64,000 nt of DNA from Streptomyces sp. T12 (GCF_028736035.1 NZ_CP117866.1:1426001-1490000); one strand, 5' to 3'. Positions 8,868-17,827 are shown, counted from the stretch's first letter. Numbers and translations: made by a program. The notes: generated from the letters alone by a model not told the origin.

Positions 8868-9227
8868 TCAGCGGTCTTCGACGAGCCGGACGAAGTCCCG
8901 TTCGTTGCGCTCCGCGCGGCGCACGAACCAGCGGGCCAGCAGGACCAGCGGTGCGTAGAGGCCGAAGCCGAGGACCGCCCATTCCAGGTGGCGGGAGGCC
9001 GGCATCGCGGCGAACAGCAGGGGCAGGGGGCCGACGAGCAGGCCGAGGACGGCGAGCACGGCGAGGGCGGTGCGCAACTGGGTGCGCATCAGGGAGCGGA
9101 CGTAGGTGTGGCCGAGGGTGGTCTGCTCGTCGATCTCGGTGCGCGGGCGGTAGTAGCCGGAGACGCGGCGGGCCCGCCGGGGCGGGCCGGTGACGACGAC
9201 ACGACGGTCGGTGGGGTTGCCTGGCAT
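8868..9227 (-). CDS. DUF485 membrane protein, symporter partner
   Basis: 119 aa with two membrane spans (about 53-77 and 83-103) flanked by basic segments, matching the DUF485 (YjcH/MctB) family, which is regularly encoded beside acetate/monocarboxylate SSS symporters. It starts 2 nt after the stop of the LytTR regulator and ends 21 nt before the symporter start, so it is firmly within the same transcript. ATG 9227 is the start; the larger upstream reading frame is the antisense image of the regulator gene. The role of DUF485 proteins is poorly known; a small subunit for transport is the usual assumption. Confidence 0.85.
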   Translation of the reverse strand: MPGNPTDRRVVVTGPPRRARRVSGYYRPRTEIDEQTTLGHTYVRSLMRTQLRTALAVLAVLGLLVGPLPLLFAAMPASRHLEWAVLGFGLYAPLVLLARWFVRRAERNERDFVRLVEDR

Positions 9228-9229
9228 CG

Positions 9230-9994
9230 TCACGACCTCCTCATGAGCAGGTCCCGCAGCTCGCGCGCGTGCCGCCGGCTGACCTGGAGTTCCTCGGAGC
9301 CGACCATGACGCTGACGGTGCCGGCGTCCAGGCGGAGTTCGCCGATGTGGCGCAGGGCGACGAGATGGCGGCGGTGGATGCGGACGAAGCCGCGGGAGCG
9401 CCAGCGTTCCTCCAGGGTCGACAGGGGGATGCGGACGAGGTGGCTGCCCTTGTCGGTGTGCAGCCGGGCGTAGTCGCCCTGGGCCTCGACGTGGGTGATG
9501 TCGTCGACGGAGACGAAACGGGTCACGCCGCCGAGCTCGACGGGTATGTGGTCGGGGTCGGGCTCGCTCACGGGTATGCGGGGGGCGGTGTCGCGGGGCT
9601 CGGCGGCGCGCAGTTCGACGGCGCGACGGACCGCTTCCGCCAGGCGCTCCTTGCGGACGGGCTTGAGGACGTAGTCGACGGCCTTGAGGTCGAAGGCCTG
9701 GACGGCGAAGTCCTCGTGGGCGGTGACGAAAACGACCAGCGGCGGCTTGGCGAACCCGGTCAGCAGCCGGGCCAGGTCCAGTCCGTCCAGGCCGGGCATG
9801 TTGATGTCGAGGAAGACGACGTCGATCGCCTCGGGTCCGCCCGGCCCCGACTCCAGGGCGCGGTTGATCCGGCGCAGCGCCTCGGTCGCGTCGCTCGCGC
9901 CCTCCGCGCTGCCGATGCGGGGGTCGGCGTTCAGGAGGTAGAGCAGCTCCTCCAGCGAGGGGCGTTCGTCGTCGACAGCGAGGGCGCGCAGCAT
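9230..9994 (-). CDS. LytTR-family response regulator
   Basis: 254 aa. A receiver domain (residues 1-120) carries the acidic pocket DDE, phosphoacceptor D in FLDINMPGLDG, T in FVTAHED and the conserved K in YVLKPV. The C-terminal LytTR DNA-binding domain (about 150-252) has VRIHRRHLVAL and LQVSRRHARELR. It is the first gene of a minus-strand operon: regulator, DUF485 protein, SSS symporter, LytS kinase. This gene order resembles nutrient-sensing LytS/LytTR systems such as the pyruvate systems of E. coli. It probably activates the symporter operon in response to a small organic acid. Confidence 0.92.
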   Translation of the reverse strand: MLRALAVDDERPSLEELLYLLNADPRIGSAEGASDATEALRRINRALESGPGGPEAIDVVFLDINMPGLDGLDLARLLTGFAKPPLVVFVTAHEDFAVQAFDLKAVDYVLKPVRKERLAEAVRRAVELRAAEPRDTAPRIPVSEPDPDHIPVELGGVTRFVSVDDITHVEAQGDYARLHTDKGSHLVRIPLSTLEERWRSRGFVRIHRRHLVALRHIGELRLDAGTVSVMVGSEELQVSRRHARELRDLLMRRS

Positions 9995-10083
9995 GAACCC
10001 GGAGTCTAGGAGTAATTCGCACGCTTGGACATGTGCTCCAGGTGGACGTTCGCGCTGCGTATCGCGCCGCTTACAGTGCCCTC

Positions 10084-10581
10084 ATGAACAGCGGCGCGGC
10101 GTCCTTCGACGAACTCGACCGGAAGATCACCACTGCCCTCATGGCGAACGCCAGGACGAGCTTCGCCGAGATCGGCATGAACATCGGGCTGTCCGCGACG
10201 GCGGTGAAGCGGCGCGTGGACCGGTTGCGCGACACCGGCGTGATCACCGGGTTCACGGCCACGGTCAAGCCGTCGGCGCTGGGCTGGCGTACGGAGGCGT
10301 ACGTCGAGGTGTACTGCGAGGGCGCGGCCCCGCCGCGGCGGCTCGCGGAGGTGGTCCGCAACCATCCGGAGATCACCGCGGCGATGACGGTGACGGGCGG
10401 CGCGGACGCGTTGCTGCATGTGCGGGCGCGGGACGTGGAGCACTTCGAGGAGGTGCTGGAGCGGATCCGCGTCGAGCCGTTCATCCGCAAGACGATCAGC
10501 GTGATGGTGCTGTCCCATCTGCTCCCCGAGAGCCCCGAGGCGGGCGCGAGCCAGCCGGCGCCCGAGCAGACATCGCGTTAA
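10084..10581 (+). CDS. Lrp/AsnC-family transcriptional regulator
   Basis: 165 aa. An N-terminal winged HTH (FDELDRKITTAL..SFAEIGMNIGLSATAVKRRVDRL, residues about 8-50) is followed by the RAM ligand-binding domain (about 70-150). The family forms dimers and octamers that sense amino acids. ATG 10084 starts the conserved N-terminus. It precedes ddaH and rocD on the same strand and diverges from the LytTR regulator. It probably controls the arginine/ornithine genes; a perfect 15-bp palindrome lies between it and ddaH. Confidence 0.9.
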   Translation: MNSGAASFDELDRKITTALMANARTSFAEIGMNIGLSATAVKRRVDRLRDTGVITGFTATVKPSALGWRTEAYVEVYCEGAAPPRRLAEVVRNHPEITAAMTVTGGADALLHVRARDVEHFEEVLERIRVEPFIRKTISVMVLSHLLPESPEAGASQPAPEQTSR

Positions 10582-10623
10582 ACCTCGCGAGGCGCAGCAA
10601 GACTGCGTCTGCCGAAGAAACTA

Positions 10624-10689
10624 CGCAGGATTCCTGCGCCGACACGCAATATTTCTTCCTTGTCGCTCGTATCGGGCACTTCCTACCTT
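10624..10689 (+). promoter_or_regulatory. Putative ddaH-rocD promoter with Lrp-type palindrome
   Basis: CGCAGGA-T-TCCTGCG (10624-10638) is a perfect 15-bp palindrome, the size of typical Lrp/AsnC sites. About 20 bp further are TTGTCG (10660-10665) and TACCTT (10684-10689), separated by 18 nt, a plausible sigma-70-type promoter 48 nt before the ddaH GTG. Binding by the adjacent Lrp protein is inference. Confidence 0.5.
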
Positions 10690-10736
10690 GGTGTCAACCC
10701 TCAGTCGACACTCCCAGGAAGCGGAGGAACCCCTCG

Positions 10737-11546
10737 GTGCCCGAATCCCGTGTGCCGCGCCGGCGGCGGTATCTCGTCTGCGAACCCAGACACTTCGCCG
10801 TGCAGTACGCGATCAACCCCTGGATGCGACCCGACGCCCCTGTCGACGTCGATCTCGCCCAGGCCCAGTGGCAGGCGCTGATCAGCGCCTACCGGACCCA
10901 CGGCCACACCGTCGACACGGTGGAGCCCGCCCCCGACCTGCCGGACATGGTCTTCGCCGCGAACTCGGCGGTCGTCGTGGGCGGCCGTGTCTTCGGCTCC
11001 CTCTTCCACGCGCCGGAGCGGCGCCCCGAGTCCACGCACTACGACACCTGGTTCAAAATGGCGGGCTACGACGTGTACCGCCCGGAGTCCGTCTGCGAGG
11101 GCGAGGGCGACCTGGTCTGGACGGGCCGGTACGTGCTGGCCGGCACCGGATTCCGTACGACCCGCGAGGCCCATCGCGAGGTGCAGGAGTTCTTCGGCCA
11201 TCCGGTGATCAGCCTGACGCTGGTGGACCCGCGCTTCTACCACCTGGACACGGCGCTGTTCGTCCTCGACGACGACAACATCGCGTACTACCCGGAGGCG
11301 TTCTCGCCGGGCAGCCGTGAGGTGCTCGCGCGGCTGTACCCGGACGCGGTGCTCGCCACCCGCGAGGACGCGATGGCGTTCGGGCTGAACTCCGTGTCCG
11401 ACGGCCGCAACGTCTTCATCGCGCCCCAGGCCGAGGCGCTCACCTGCGCCCTCGCCGACCGCGGCTATGTCCCCGTCCCCGTCGACCTGTCGGAGTTCCG
11501 CAAGGCCGGCGGCGGCATCAAGTGCTGCACCCAGGAGATCCGCTGA
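10737..11546 (+). CDS. ddaH: Dimethylargininase (DDAH)
   Basis: 269-aa guanidino-modifying enzyme that hydrolyses N-omega-methylated arginines to citrulline and methylamines, cytosolic. Family signatures include the substrate-binding FAANSAVV, EGEGDLVW, the catalytic histidine in RFYHLDTALF and the nucleophilic cysteine in the C-terminal GGGIKCCTQEIR. GTG 10737 is chosen because GGAGG lies 9 nt before it and the conserved sequence begins soon after. Its TGA shares one base with the rocD ATG (TGATG), so translation is coupled. With rocD it forms a route for arginine-related nitrogen recovery. Other arginine deiminase-superfamily activities cannot be fully excluded. Confidence 0.88.
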   Translation: MPESRVPRRRRYLVCEPRHFAVQYAINPWMRPDAPVDVDLAQAQWQALISAYRTHGHTVDTVEPAPDLPDMVFAANSAVVVGGRVFGSLFHAPERRPESTHYDTWFKMAGYDVYRPESVCEGEGDLVWTGRYVLAGTGFRTTREAHREVQEFFGHPVISLTLVDPRFYHLDTALFVLDDDNIAYYPEAFSPGSREVLARLYPDAVLATREDAMAFGLNSVSDGRNVFIAPQAEALTCALADRGYVPVPVDLSEFRKAGGGIKCCTQEIR

Positions 11547-12763
11547 TGACCGCTCCCGTGACCACCCGCTCGTCCGCCGACCTGATCCGCGCCGAGGAGC
11601 CGGTCCTGGCGCACAACTACCACCCGCTGCCCGTGGTCGTCGCGCGCGCCGAGGGCACGTGGGTGCAGGACGTGGAGGGCCGCCGCTACCTCGACATGCT
11701 GGCCGGTTACTCGGCCCTGAACTTCGGCCACCGCAACCCGGTGCTGATCGAGGCGGCGCATCGCCAGCTCGACCGCCTGACCCTCACCTCCCGCGCCTTC
11801 CACAACGACAAGCTGGCCGAATTCGCGGAGCGGCTCGCCCGGCTGACGGGGCTGGACATGGTGCTGCCCATGAACACGGGCGCCGAAGCGGTCGAGTCCG
11901 GCATCAAGGTGGCCCGCAAGTGGGCGTACGAGGTGAAGGGCGTCCCGGCCGACCAGGCGACGATCGTGGTGGCGGCGGAGAACTTCCACGGCCGTACGAC
12001 GACGATCGTGTCGTTCTCCACGGACGAGACGGCGCGGCAGGGCTTCGGCCCCTTCACGCCGGGTTTCCGGATCGTGCCGTACAACGACCTGGCGGCGCTG
12101 GAGGCGGCGATCGACGAGACGACGGCGGCGGTGCTGCTGGAGCCGATCCAGGGCGAGGCGGGCGTCCTCATCCCGGACGAGGGCTACCTCACCGGGGTGC
12201 GCGAACTGACCCGCCGCAAGGGCTGTCTGTTCATCGCGGACGAGATCCAGTCGGGCCTCGGCCGCACGGGCCGCACGCTCGCCGTCGAGCACGAGGCGGT
12301 CGTCCCGGACGTGCTGCTGCTGGGCAAGGCGCTGGGCGGCGGCATCGTGCCGGTGTCGGCGGTGGTGGCCCGCCGTGACGTACTCGGCGTGCTGCGCCCG
12401 GGCGAGCACGGCTCGACGTTCGGCGGCAACCCCCTGGCCGCCGCGGTCGGCACGGCGGTGGTCGAGCTTCTCGAAACCGGCGAGTTCCAGCGCCGGGCCG
12501 CCGAGCTGGGCGTGGTCCTGCGGGGCGGCCTCGCGGCCCTGCTCGGCAAGGGCGTCGTCGGCTTCCGCGCACGGGGCCTGTGGGCGGGCGTCGACATCGA
12601 CCCGACGGCCGGCACGGGCCGCGAGATCGGCGAACGGCTCCTGCGCGAGGGCGTCCTGGTAAAGGACACTCACGGCTCCACGATCCGCCTGGCACCCCCA
12701 CTGACGATCACCGCGGAGGAGCTGACGGGGGCGCTGGGGGCGCTGGAGAAGGTACTGGCGTAG
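11546..12763 (+). CDS. rocD: Ornithine aminotransferase
   Basis: 405-aa PLP-dependent class III aminotransferase that converts ornithine and 2-oxoglutarate to glutamate semialdehyde and glutamate. Visible signatures are the NTGAEAVESGIK cofactor phosphate-binding region, ENFHGRT, the DEIQSGLGRTG aspartate motif and the PLP lysine in LLLGKALGGG, followed by [14 protein letters not shown]. Length matches the family. It overlaps ddaH by one base and is the last gene of that pair. Acetylornithine aminotransferase is a relative, but the DDAH partner and motif details favour ornithine aminotransferase. Confidence 0.93.
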   Translation: MTAPVTTRSSADLIRAEEPVLAHNYHPLPVVVARAEGTWVQDVEGRRYLDMLAGYSALNFGHRNPVLIEAAHRQLDRLTLTSRAFHNDKLAEFAERLARLTGLDMVLPMNTGAEAVESGIKVARKWAYEVKGVPADQATIVVAAENFHGRTTTIVSFSTDETARQGFGPFTPGFRIVPYNDLAALEAAIDETTAAVLLEPIQGEAGVLIPDEGYLTGVRELTRRKGCLFIADEIQSGLGRTGRTLAVEHEAVVPDVLLLGKALGGGIVPVSAVVARRDVLGVLRPGEHGSTFGGNPLAAAVGTAVVELLETGEFQRRAAELGVVLRGGLAALLGKGVVGFRARGLWAGVDIDPTAGTGREIGERLLREGVLVKDTHGSTIRLAPPLTITAEELTGALGALEKVLA

Positions 12764-12927
12764 ACGCCCCGCTCTGGGGGAGGAGGGCAGGCGCTTCGCC
12801 TCGTGCCTCTGTCGGCCTGCCGTCGGCGCCGGCGCCCTCCTCGCCCCACCTTCGGCCGCTCCCAGCCCTCTCCTCGCCGCACACGCCCGGCCCCCGCAAA
12901 GAGGCGGCGTTGACCGGAAGGGTGAAG

Positions 12928-15435
12928 ATGGGGTCAAGAGGTGGTAGACCGCTCTCAGCGACAGAGAGGTCGGCCGTGGGCACACACGAGGAGCGGGGCG
13001 TTGCCCGGCACGGGTTCGACGTGGCGGACGCCGTGCCTGTGCTGCTTGACGCGCAGGGTCGGGTGACGGGGTGGACCAGGGACGCCCAGCGGCTGCTGGC
13101 GTACGCGGCCTCCGAGGCGGTGGGCAGGAGCGTCGCCGAGCTGCTGAGCGCCGAGGACGCGGGGCGGGTGCCGGAGCTGATCGAGCGGTGCCGCGTGGAC
13201 GGCGGCTGGGTGGGGCTGCTGACAGCCCTGCGCAGGGACGGGTCGCGGGTCAGGCTCATGGTGCGGATCGCCGCGGCCCAGGACACCCGGGGCCCCTCAC
13301 GGTGGCTCGCGCTGCTGTCGGAGCTCGACGAGGCGCCCGGCTGGGACATGAGCCGGGCCGTGCTGGAGCAGATGGTCGCCCGCTCCCCCGTCGGCATAGC
13401 CATCGTCGACACGGACCTGCGGTACGTCTGGTCGAACAGCGCCCTCGCCCAGTACGGCGGCGGTCCGCCGACCCGTCGGCTCGGTCTGCGGCTCGCGGAC
13501 ATCCAGCCCGGTCTGGACGCCGAGTCCATCGAGGCGCAGATGCGCCGCGTGCTGACGACCGGCGAACCGATCGTCGGCTACGAGCACGTGGGCCACGCCC
13601 GCTCCGCACCGCTGCGCGAGACCGCGCACATGATGTCGTTCACCCGGCTCGACGACGGCCACGGCCACCCCATGGGCGTGTACTACACGGTCGAGGACAT
13701 CACCGACCGGCACCGCACCCGCCGGCGCCTGGCCCTGCTCGACCGGGCCGGCCAGCACATCGGCCGCTCCCTGGACATCACCCGCACCGCCCAGGAGCTG
13801 GCCGACGTGGCCGTACCGGGGCTCGCCGACCTGGTCACCGTGGACCTGCTGGAGTCGGTGCTCGGGGGTGGGGAGCCCGCGGCCGGGCCGCTGAGCGACA
13901 CGGGTCCGGTGCCGCTGCGGCGCGCGGGGCACCGGTCGGGCACCGAGCGGGTGCCGGAGGCAGTCGTCGGCATCGGCGAGGTCGTCACCTATCCGGCGGG
14001 CTCGCCTCCGATCCGCTGTCTGAGGACGGCCAGGTCCTGGCGCGCGGAGCGGCTCGACCCGCTCGGCGAGGCATGGACCGAGCACGCGCGCGGCGGGCGG
14101 GCCGCCATCTTCCTCGAACTGGGTCTGCACAGCGTGATGATCGTGCCGATCCGCGCGCGGGGCGTCACCCTGGGCCTCACGACGTTCTTCCGGCGCCACC
14201 GCCAGGAGCCCTTCGAGGAGGACGACCTGAACCTGGCCGAGGACCTCGTCTCACGGGCGGCCGTCTGTGTGGACAACGCCCGGCGCTACACCCGCGAGCG
14301 CGACGCGGCGCTGGTTCTGCAGCGCAGCCTGCTGCCGCACCAGCTGCCCGAGCAGGACGCGGTGGAGGTGTCCGCCTGCTACCGGCCGGCCGACGAGCTG
14401 ACCGGCCTCGGCGGCGACTGGTACGACGTCATCCCGCTGTCGGGCGCCCGCGTCGCCCTGGTGGTGGGCGAGGTGCCCGGGCACGGCATCGACGCCGCCG
14501 CGGCGATGGGGCGGCTGCGGACCGCCGTACGGACCCTCGCCCTGCTGGATCTGCCGCCCGAGGAGGTGCTGGCCCATCTCGACGACCTGGTCGCGCGGTC
14601 GGCCCGCGAGGAGGCCGTTCAGATGGGCGTGGAGGAGGCCGCCATCACCCAGTCCGTGGGGTCCGGGTGCGTGTATGTCATCTACGACCCGGTCGACGGG
14701 CAGTGCACCATGGCGGCAGCGGGCCATCCGGCGCCCGCGGTCGTGCGGCCCGACGGCGGCGTCACCTTCGTCGACCTTCCGCAGGGAGCGCCGCTCGGGG
14801 TGGGAGGCCCCCCGTTCGAGTCGGTCGAGCTGGCCCTGGCGGCGGACAGCACGCTCGCCCTGCACACCGACGGACTGCTGGCGCACGGGGACGACTGGGC
14901 CATCGACGCCGACCGGGACCGGCTGCGAGCGGCCCTGGAGCGGCGCGCCGCCTCGCTGGAACTGCGCTGCCGGACTGTGGTCGACGCGCTGGTCCCGGCC
15001 CGCCCGCACGACGACGTGGCGCTGCTGATGGCCCGTACCCGCCTCCTCGGAGCCGAGCAGGTCGCAGACTGGGACCTGCCGGCCGACCCGGCGGCCGTGG
15101 CCGACGCCCGCAAGACGGCCGCCCGGCAGCTGTCGGAGTGGGGCCTGGAGGAGTTCGCCTTCACGACGGAACTGGTCGTCAGCGAGCTGGTCACCAACGC
15201 GATCCGGTACGCCACCGGCCCCATCCGGCTGCGCCTGATCAGGGAGCGCGCGCTGATCTGCGAGGTCTTCGACGGCGGCGCCACCGCCCCGCACCTGCGC
15301 CACCCCCGCACCACCGACGAGGGCGGGCGCGGGCTGCTGCTGGTCTCGCAGTTCACCCAGCGGTGGGGCACCCGTTTCGTCCCCGAGGGGAAGATCATCT
15401 GGGCCGAACAGTCCCTGACGGATCCGTCGCCCTGA
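12928..15435 (+). CDS. PAS/GAF/PP2C phosphatase with C-terminal anti-sigma ATPase domain
   Basis: 835-aa signalling protein. Two PAS domains (about 30-130 and 145-260) are followed by a GAF domain (about 275-455), a SpoIIE/RsbU PP2C phosphatase (about 475-700; GLGGDWYDVIPL, VGEVPGHGIDAAAAMG, AAGHPAPAVV, HDDVALL) and a HATPase_c domain (about 715-830; ELVTNAIRYATGP, RGLLLV) like RsbW/SpoIIAB. Such proteins both dephosphorylate anti-sigma antagonists and bind anti-sigma partners. ATG 12928 with GGAAGGG 8 nt upstream is chosen; GTG 12976 is an alternative. A second PP2C gene follows 88 nt later. A role in stress or development signalling is inferred from the family. Confidence 0.88.
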   Translation: MGSRGGRPLSATERSAVGTHEERGVARHGFDVADAVPVLLDAQGRVTGWTRDAQRLLAYAASEAVGRSVAELLSAEDAGRVPELIERCRVDGGWVGLLTALRRDGSRVRLMVRIAAAQDTRGPSRWLALLSELDEAPGWDMSRAVLEQMVARSPVGIAIVDTDLRYVWSNSALAQYGGGPPTRRLGLRLADIQPGLDAESIEAQMRRVLTTGEPIVGYEHVGHARSAPLRETAHMMSFTRLDDGHGHPMGVYYTVEDITDRHRTRRRLALLDRAGQHIGRSLDITRTAQELADVAVPGLADLVTVDLLESVLGGGEPAAGPLSDTGPVPLRRAGHRSGTERVPEAVVGIGEVVTYPAGSPPIRCLRTARSWRAERLDPLGEAWTEHARGGRAAIFLELGLHSVMIVPIRARGVTLGLTTFFRRHRQEPFEEDDLNLAEDLVSRAAVCVDNARRYTRERDAALVLQRSLLPHQLPEQDAVEVSACYRPADELTGLGGDWYDVIPLSGARVALVVGEVPGHGIDAAAAMGRLRTAVRTLALLDLPPEEVLAHLDDLVARSAREEAVQMGVEEAAITQSVGSGCVYVIYDPVDGQCTMAAAGHPAPAVVRPDGGVTFVDLPQGAPLGVGGPPFESVELALAADSTLALHTDGLLAHGDDWAIDADRDRLRAALERRAASLELRCRTVVDALVPARPHDDVALLMARTRLLGAEQVADWDLPADPAAVADARKTAARQLSEWGLEEFAFTTELVVSELVTNAIRYATGPIRLRLIRERALICEVFDGGATAPHLRHPRTTDEGGRGLLLVSQFTQRWGTRFVPEGKIIWAEQSLTDPSP

Positions 15436-15452
15436 TCTGCCGCAGTCGCACA

Positions 15453-15480
15453 GATGTAGTACATCGGTACATAAGCTACA
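15453..15480. promoter_or_regulatory. Palindromic site upstream of the second PP2C gene
   Basis: GATGTA-G-TACATC (15453-15465) is a perfect 13-bp palindrome, and the same stretch is bracketed by TGTAG (15456-15460) and CTACA (15476-15480). It lies 60-70 nt before the next start codon and could be an operator. No cognate regulator is identified. Confidence 0.35.
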
Positions 15481-15523
15481 CAGCGTGGGAAACTGGTCCG
15501 ACCCCGGTGGTGAGGCGGGAGTC

Positions 15524-16756
15524 ATGAACGAGAAGGCGATCGACTACGAGGCGGTGTTCCAGGGCCTGCCCGGAATGGTGGCGCTGCTGTCACCGGAGCT
15601 GGTCTACGCCGACGCCAACGAGGACTTCCAGCGCCTGTCCGGGCGCTCCCGCGCACAGCTGGTGGGCCGGTACATCTTCGACGTCTTCCCCGACAACCCC
15701 AACGACCCCACCGCCACCGGCATGCGCGACGTCCAGGCGTCGATGCTGCGCGTGGTGGCCACCGGCGAGCGCGACACCATGGCGCTGCAGCGCTATGACG
15801 TCGAGGATCCCACCCGCCCCGGCGAGTGGGTGGAGCGCTACTGGAGCCCGGTCAACGCGCCCGTCTTCGGCCCCGACGGGCGGGTGGCGCTCATCGTGCA
15901 CCGGGTCGAGGAGGTCACCGAGCTCATCCGCCTCCGCGGCCGGCAGGGCGGCGACAGCCGGGCGCGGGTCCTGGAGGCCGAGCTGTACACGCGCGCCCGC
16001 GAGCTGCAGGAGCTCAACGAACGGCTGCGGCAGGCTCACGCCCGCGAGCGCGAGGTGGCCCTCGCCCTGCAGGAGGCGATGCTGCCCGCCGGCCGGCAGG
16101 TGGGCAACCACCGGGCCGCCGTGCGCTACCGGCCCGCGGTCGGCGCGCTGAACGTGTGCGGCGACTGGTACGACGTGGTCGATCTGGTGGGCGGCAACCG
16201 TATCGGCGTCTCCGTGGGCGACGTGGTCGGCCACGGCCTGGAGGCGGCCGGTGTCATGGGTCAGCTGCGCAGCGCGCTCAGCGCCACCTCCCGCGTCGCC
16301 GACGGCCCGGCGCAGGCCCTCGACGTGCTGGGGCGGTACGCCCATGTCGTCGACGGCGCCGAATCGGCCACCGCGGTCACGACGTTCGTCGACTTCGACG
16401 CCCACACCGTCACCTACAGCAGCGCGGGCCATCCACCGCCGGTGCTGGTCCACGCCGACGGCCGCGTGGAGTTCCTCGACCTGGCCACCGACCCGCCCCT
16501 GGACGCCCGCCCCGACCCGATCCCGAGACCGCAGGCCGTCACCACCTTCACCAGCGGCGCCACGCTGGCGCTGTACACCGACGGCCTGATCGAACGCCGC
16601 CGCGAGGACATCGACTGCGGCCTGACCCGCCTCGCCGACGCCCTCGTACGCCACCGCACGGCCGACCCCGAGTCCCTCGCCGACGCCGTCCTGCTGGAGC
16701 TGCTGCCGCCGGGCGGCGTGACGGACGACGCGGCGCTGATCATCGTGCGGCTGTGA
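15524..16756 (+). CDS. PAS-domain PP2C (RsbU-type) serine phosphatase
   Basis: 410 aa. A PAS domain (about 8-130; FQGLPGMVALL, FDVFPDNPND) is joined by a coiled-coil linker (about 145-190) to a SpoIIE/RsbU-like PP2C domain (about 195-408) with GDWYDVVDL, VGDVVGHGLEAAGVMG, SSAGHPPPVL and TDDAALI metal-binding aspartates. It lacks the HATPase domain of the preceding protein. ATG 15524 follows GGCGGGA. Tandem phosphatases suggest a partner-switching network acting on STAS-domain antagonists, which are not encoded nearby. Confidence 0.88.
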   Translation: MNEKAIDYEAVFQGLPGMVALLSPELVYADANEDFQRLSGRSRAQLVGRYIFDVFPDNPNDPTATGMRDVQASMLRVVATGERDTMALQRYDVEDPTRPGEWVERYWSPVNAPVFGPDGRVALIVHRVEEVTELIRLRGRQGGDSRARVLEAELYTRARELQELNERLRQAHAREREVALALQEAMLPAGRQVGNHRAAVRYRPAVGALNVCGDWYDVVDLVGGNRIGVSVGDVVGHGLEAAGVMGQLRSALSATSRVADGPAQALDVLGRYAHVVDGAESATAVTTFVDFDAHTVTYSSAGHPPPVLVHADGRVEFLDLATDPPLDARPDPIPRPQAVTTFTSGATLALYTDGLIERRREDIDCGLTRLADALVRHRTADPESLADAVLLELLPPGGVTDDAALIIVRL

Positions 16757-17079
16757 TGAACGAGCAGACGAGGCGGCTCCCCGCAAGGGCAGGCGGCCTG
16801 CCACCCGGTAACCGTGATCACGCCAAACCCCGCCGTCAGGTTGCCGCACACCTGCCCCTGACACCAGGCTGGTCCGGCGGTCCTCCCCACCCGCAAGTGA
16901 CGCCGCCCGCCACATTCCTGACCTCCAGTCAGGACATTCGGCATGGGGCGGCATCCGTCCGACCCGACCCGGTTCCGGCCTGTCACCCCTGCGCCTACAC
17001 TGGCAGCCCCACGGCACGCCGGTTGACCTGCCAGAACGCGGCGGTAGGAACTGATCCGCCGGAGTGAGGAGCGACCCCT
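16757..17079. other. 323-nt intergenic region before the acyltransferase gene
   Basis: No gene is seen. It holds a small hairpin GGCAGG-CGG-CCTGCC (16788-16802) that may end the phosphatase transcript, the palindrome CGTGATCACG (16813-16822), and a perfect inverted repeat TCCTGAC-CTCCA-GTCAGGA (16916-16934) about 145 nt before the plsC start that could be an operator. Confidence 0.5.
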
Positions 17080-17805
17080 TTGTTCTACTACGTACTCAAA
17101 TACGTGTTGTTGGGACCTCTGCTGAGACTGGTCTTCCGGCCTCGAATAGAAGGCCTTGAGCACGTGCCGGCCACAGGCGCGGCCATCGTCGCCGGCAACC
17201 ACCTGTCGTTCTCCGACCACTTCCTGATGCCGGCGATGCTCAAGCGGCGCATCACCTTCCTCGCGAAGAAGGAGTACTTCACCGGCCCCGGCATCAAGGG
17301 ACGCCTGACCGCGGCCTTCTTCCGCAGCGCCGGGCAGATCCCGGTCGACCGCACCGGCAAGGAGGCGGGCCAGGCCGCGATCCGCGAGGGGCTCGGGGTC
17401 CTGAGCAAGGACGAGCTCCTCGGCATCTACCCGGAGGGCACCCGCTCGCACGACGGCCGGCTCTACAAGGGCAAGGTCGGGGTCGCGGTGATGGCGCTCA
17501 AGGCTCAGGTCCCGGTCATTCCCTGCGCGATGATCGGCACGTTCGAGGCCCAGCCGCCCGGCAAGGTCATCCCGAACCTCCACCCGGTGACGATCCGCTT
17601 CGGCAAGCCCCTCGACTTCTCCCGCTACGCCGGTATGGAGAACGAGAAGGCGATCCTGCGCGCCGTGACCGACGAGATCATGTACGCGATCCTCTCGCTC
17701 TCCGAGCAGGAGTACGTCGACCAGTACGCGGCTGTCGCCAAGGCCGAGGAGGCCGCCGCCAAGGTGGAGAAGGAGCGCAAGTTCCCTCGGTTGCCCATCA
17801 GTTGA
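17080..17805 (+). CDS. 1-acyl-sn-glycerol-3-phosphate acyltransferase (PlsC family)
   Basis: 241 aa. It acylates lysophosphatidate (or a related acceptor) in phospholipid synthesis at the membrane. The catalytic NHLSFSDH (HX4D, about residues 41-48), the GQIPVDRTG region and the PEGTRS acceptor-binding motif (about 119-124) are clear. A hydrophobic N-terminal helix serves as membrane anchor and the C-terminus is charged. The start is TTG 17080, with GAGGA 9 nt upstream and conserved sequence right after it. It converges with ureD, leaving a 22-nt gap. Confidence 0.88.
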   Translation: MFYYVLKYVLLGPLLRLVFRPRIEGLEHVPATGAAIVAGNHLSFSDHFLMPAMLKRRITFLAKKEYFTGPGIKGRLTAAFFRSAGQIPVDRTGKEAGQAAIREGLGVLSKDELLGIYPEGTRSHDGRLYKGKVGVAVMALKAQVPVIPCAMIGTFEAQPPGKVIPNLHPVTIRFGKPLDFSRYAGMENEKAILRAVTDEIMYAILSLSEQEYVDQYAAVAKAEEAAAKVEKERKFPRLPIS

Positions 17806-17827
17806 CGCGGCCTTGCGAGTGGGGCGC

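Noticed and set aside
5932..8982. A single 1016-codon open frame on the minus strand
   Set aside because: Only the first-read 615 codons differ: they are the out-of-frame image of the symporter gene and Arg/Pro-rich. The true gene is the 401-aa LytS kinase starting at 7137.
7170..9473. Long plus-strand open frame opposite the symporter operon
   Set aside because: Gly/Arg/Gln-rich composition without domains is typical of antisense frames in high-GC DNA; the minus-strand genes have clear families.
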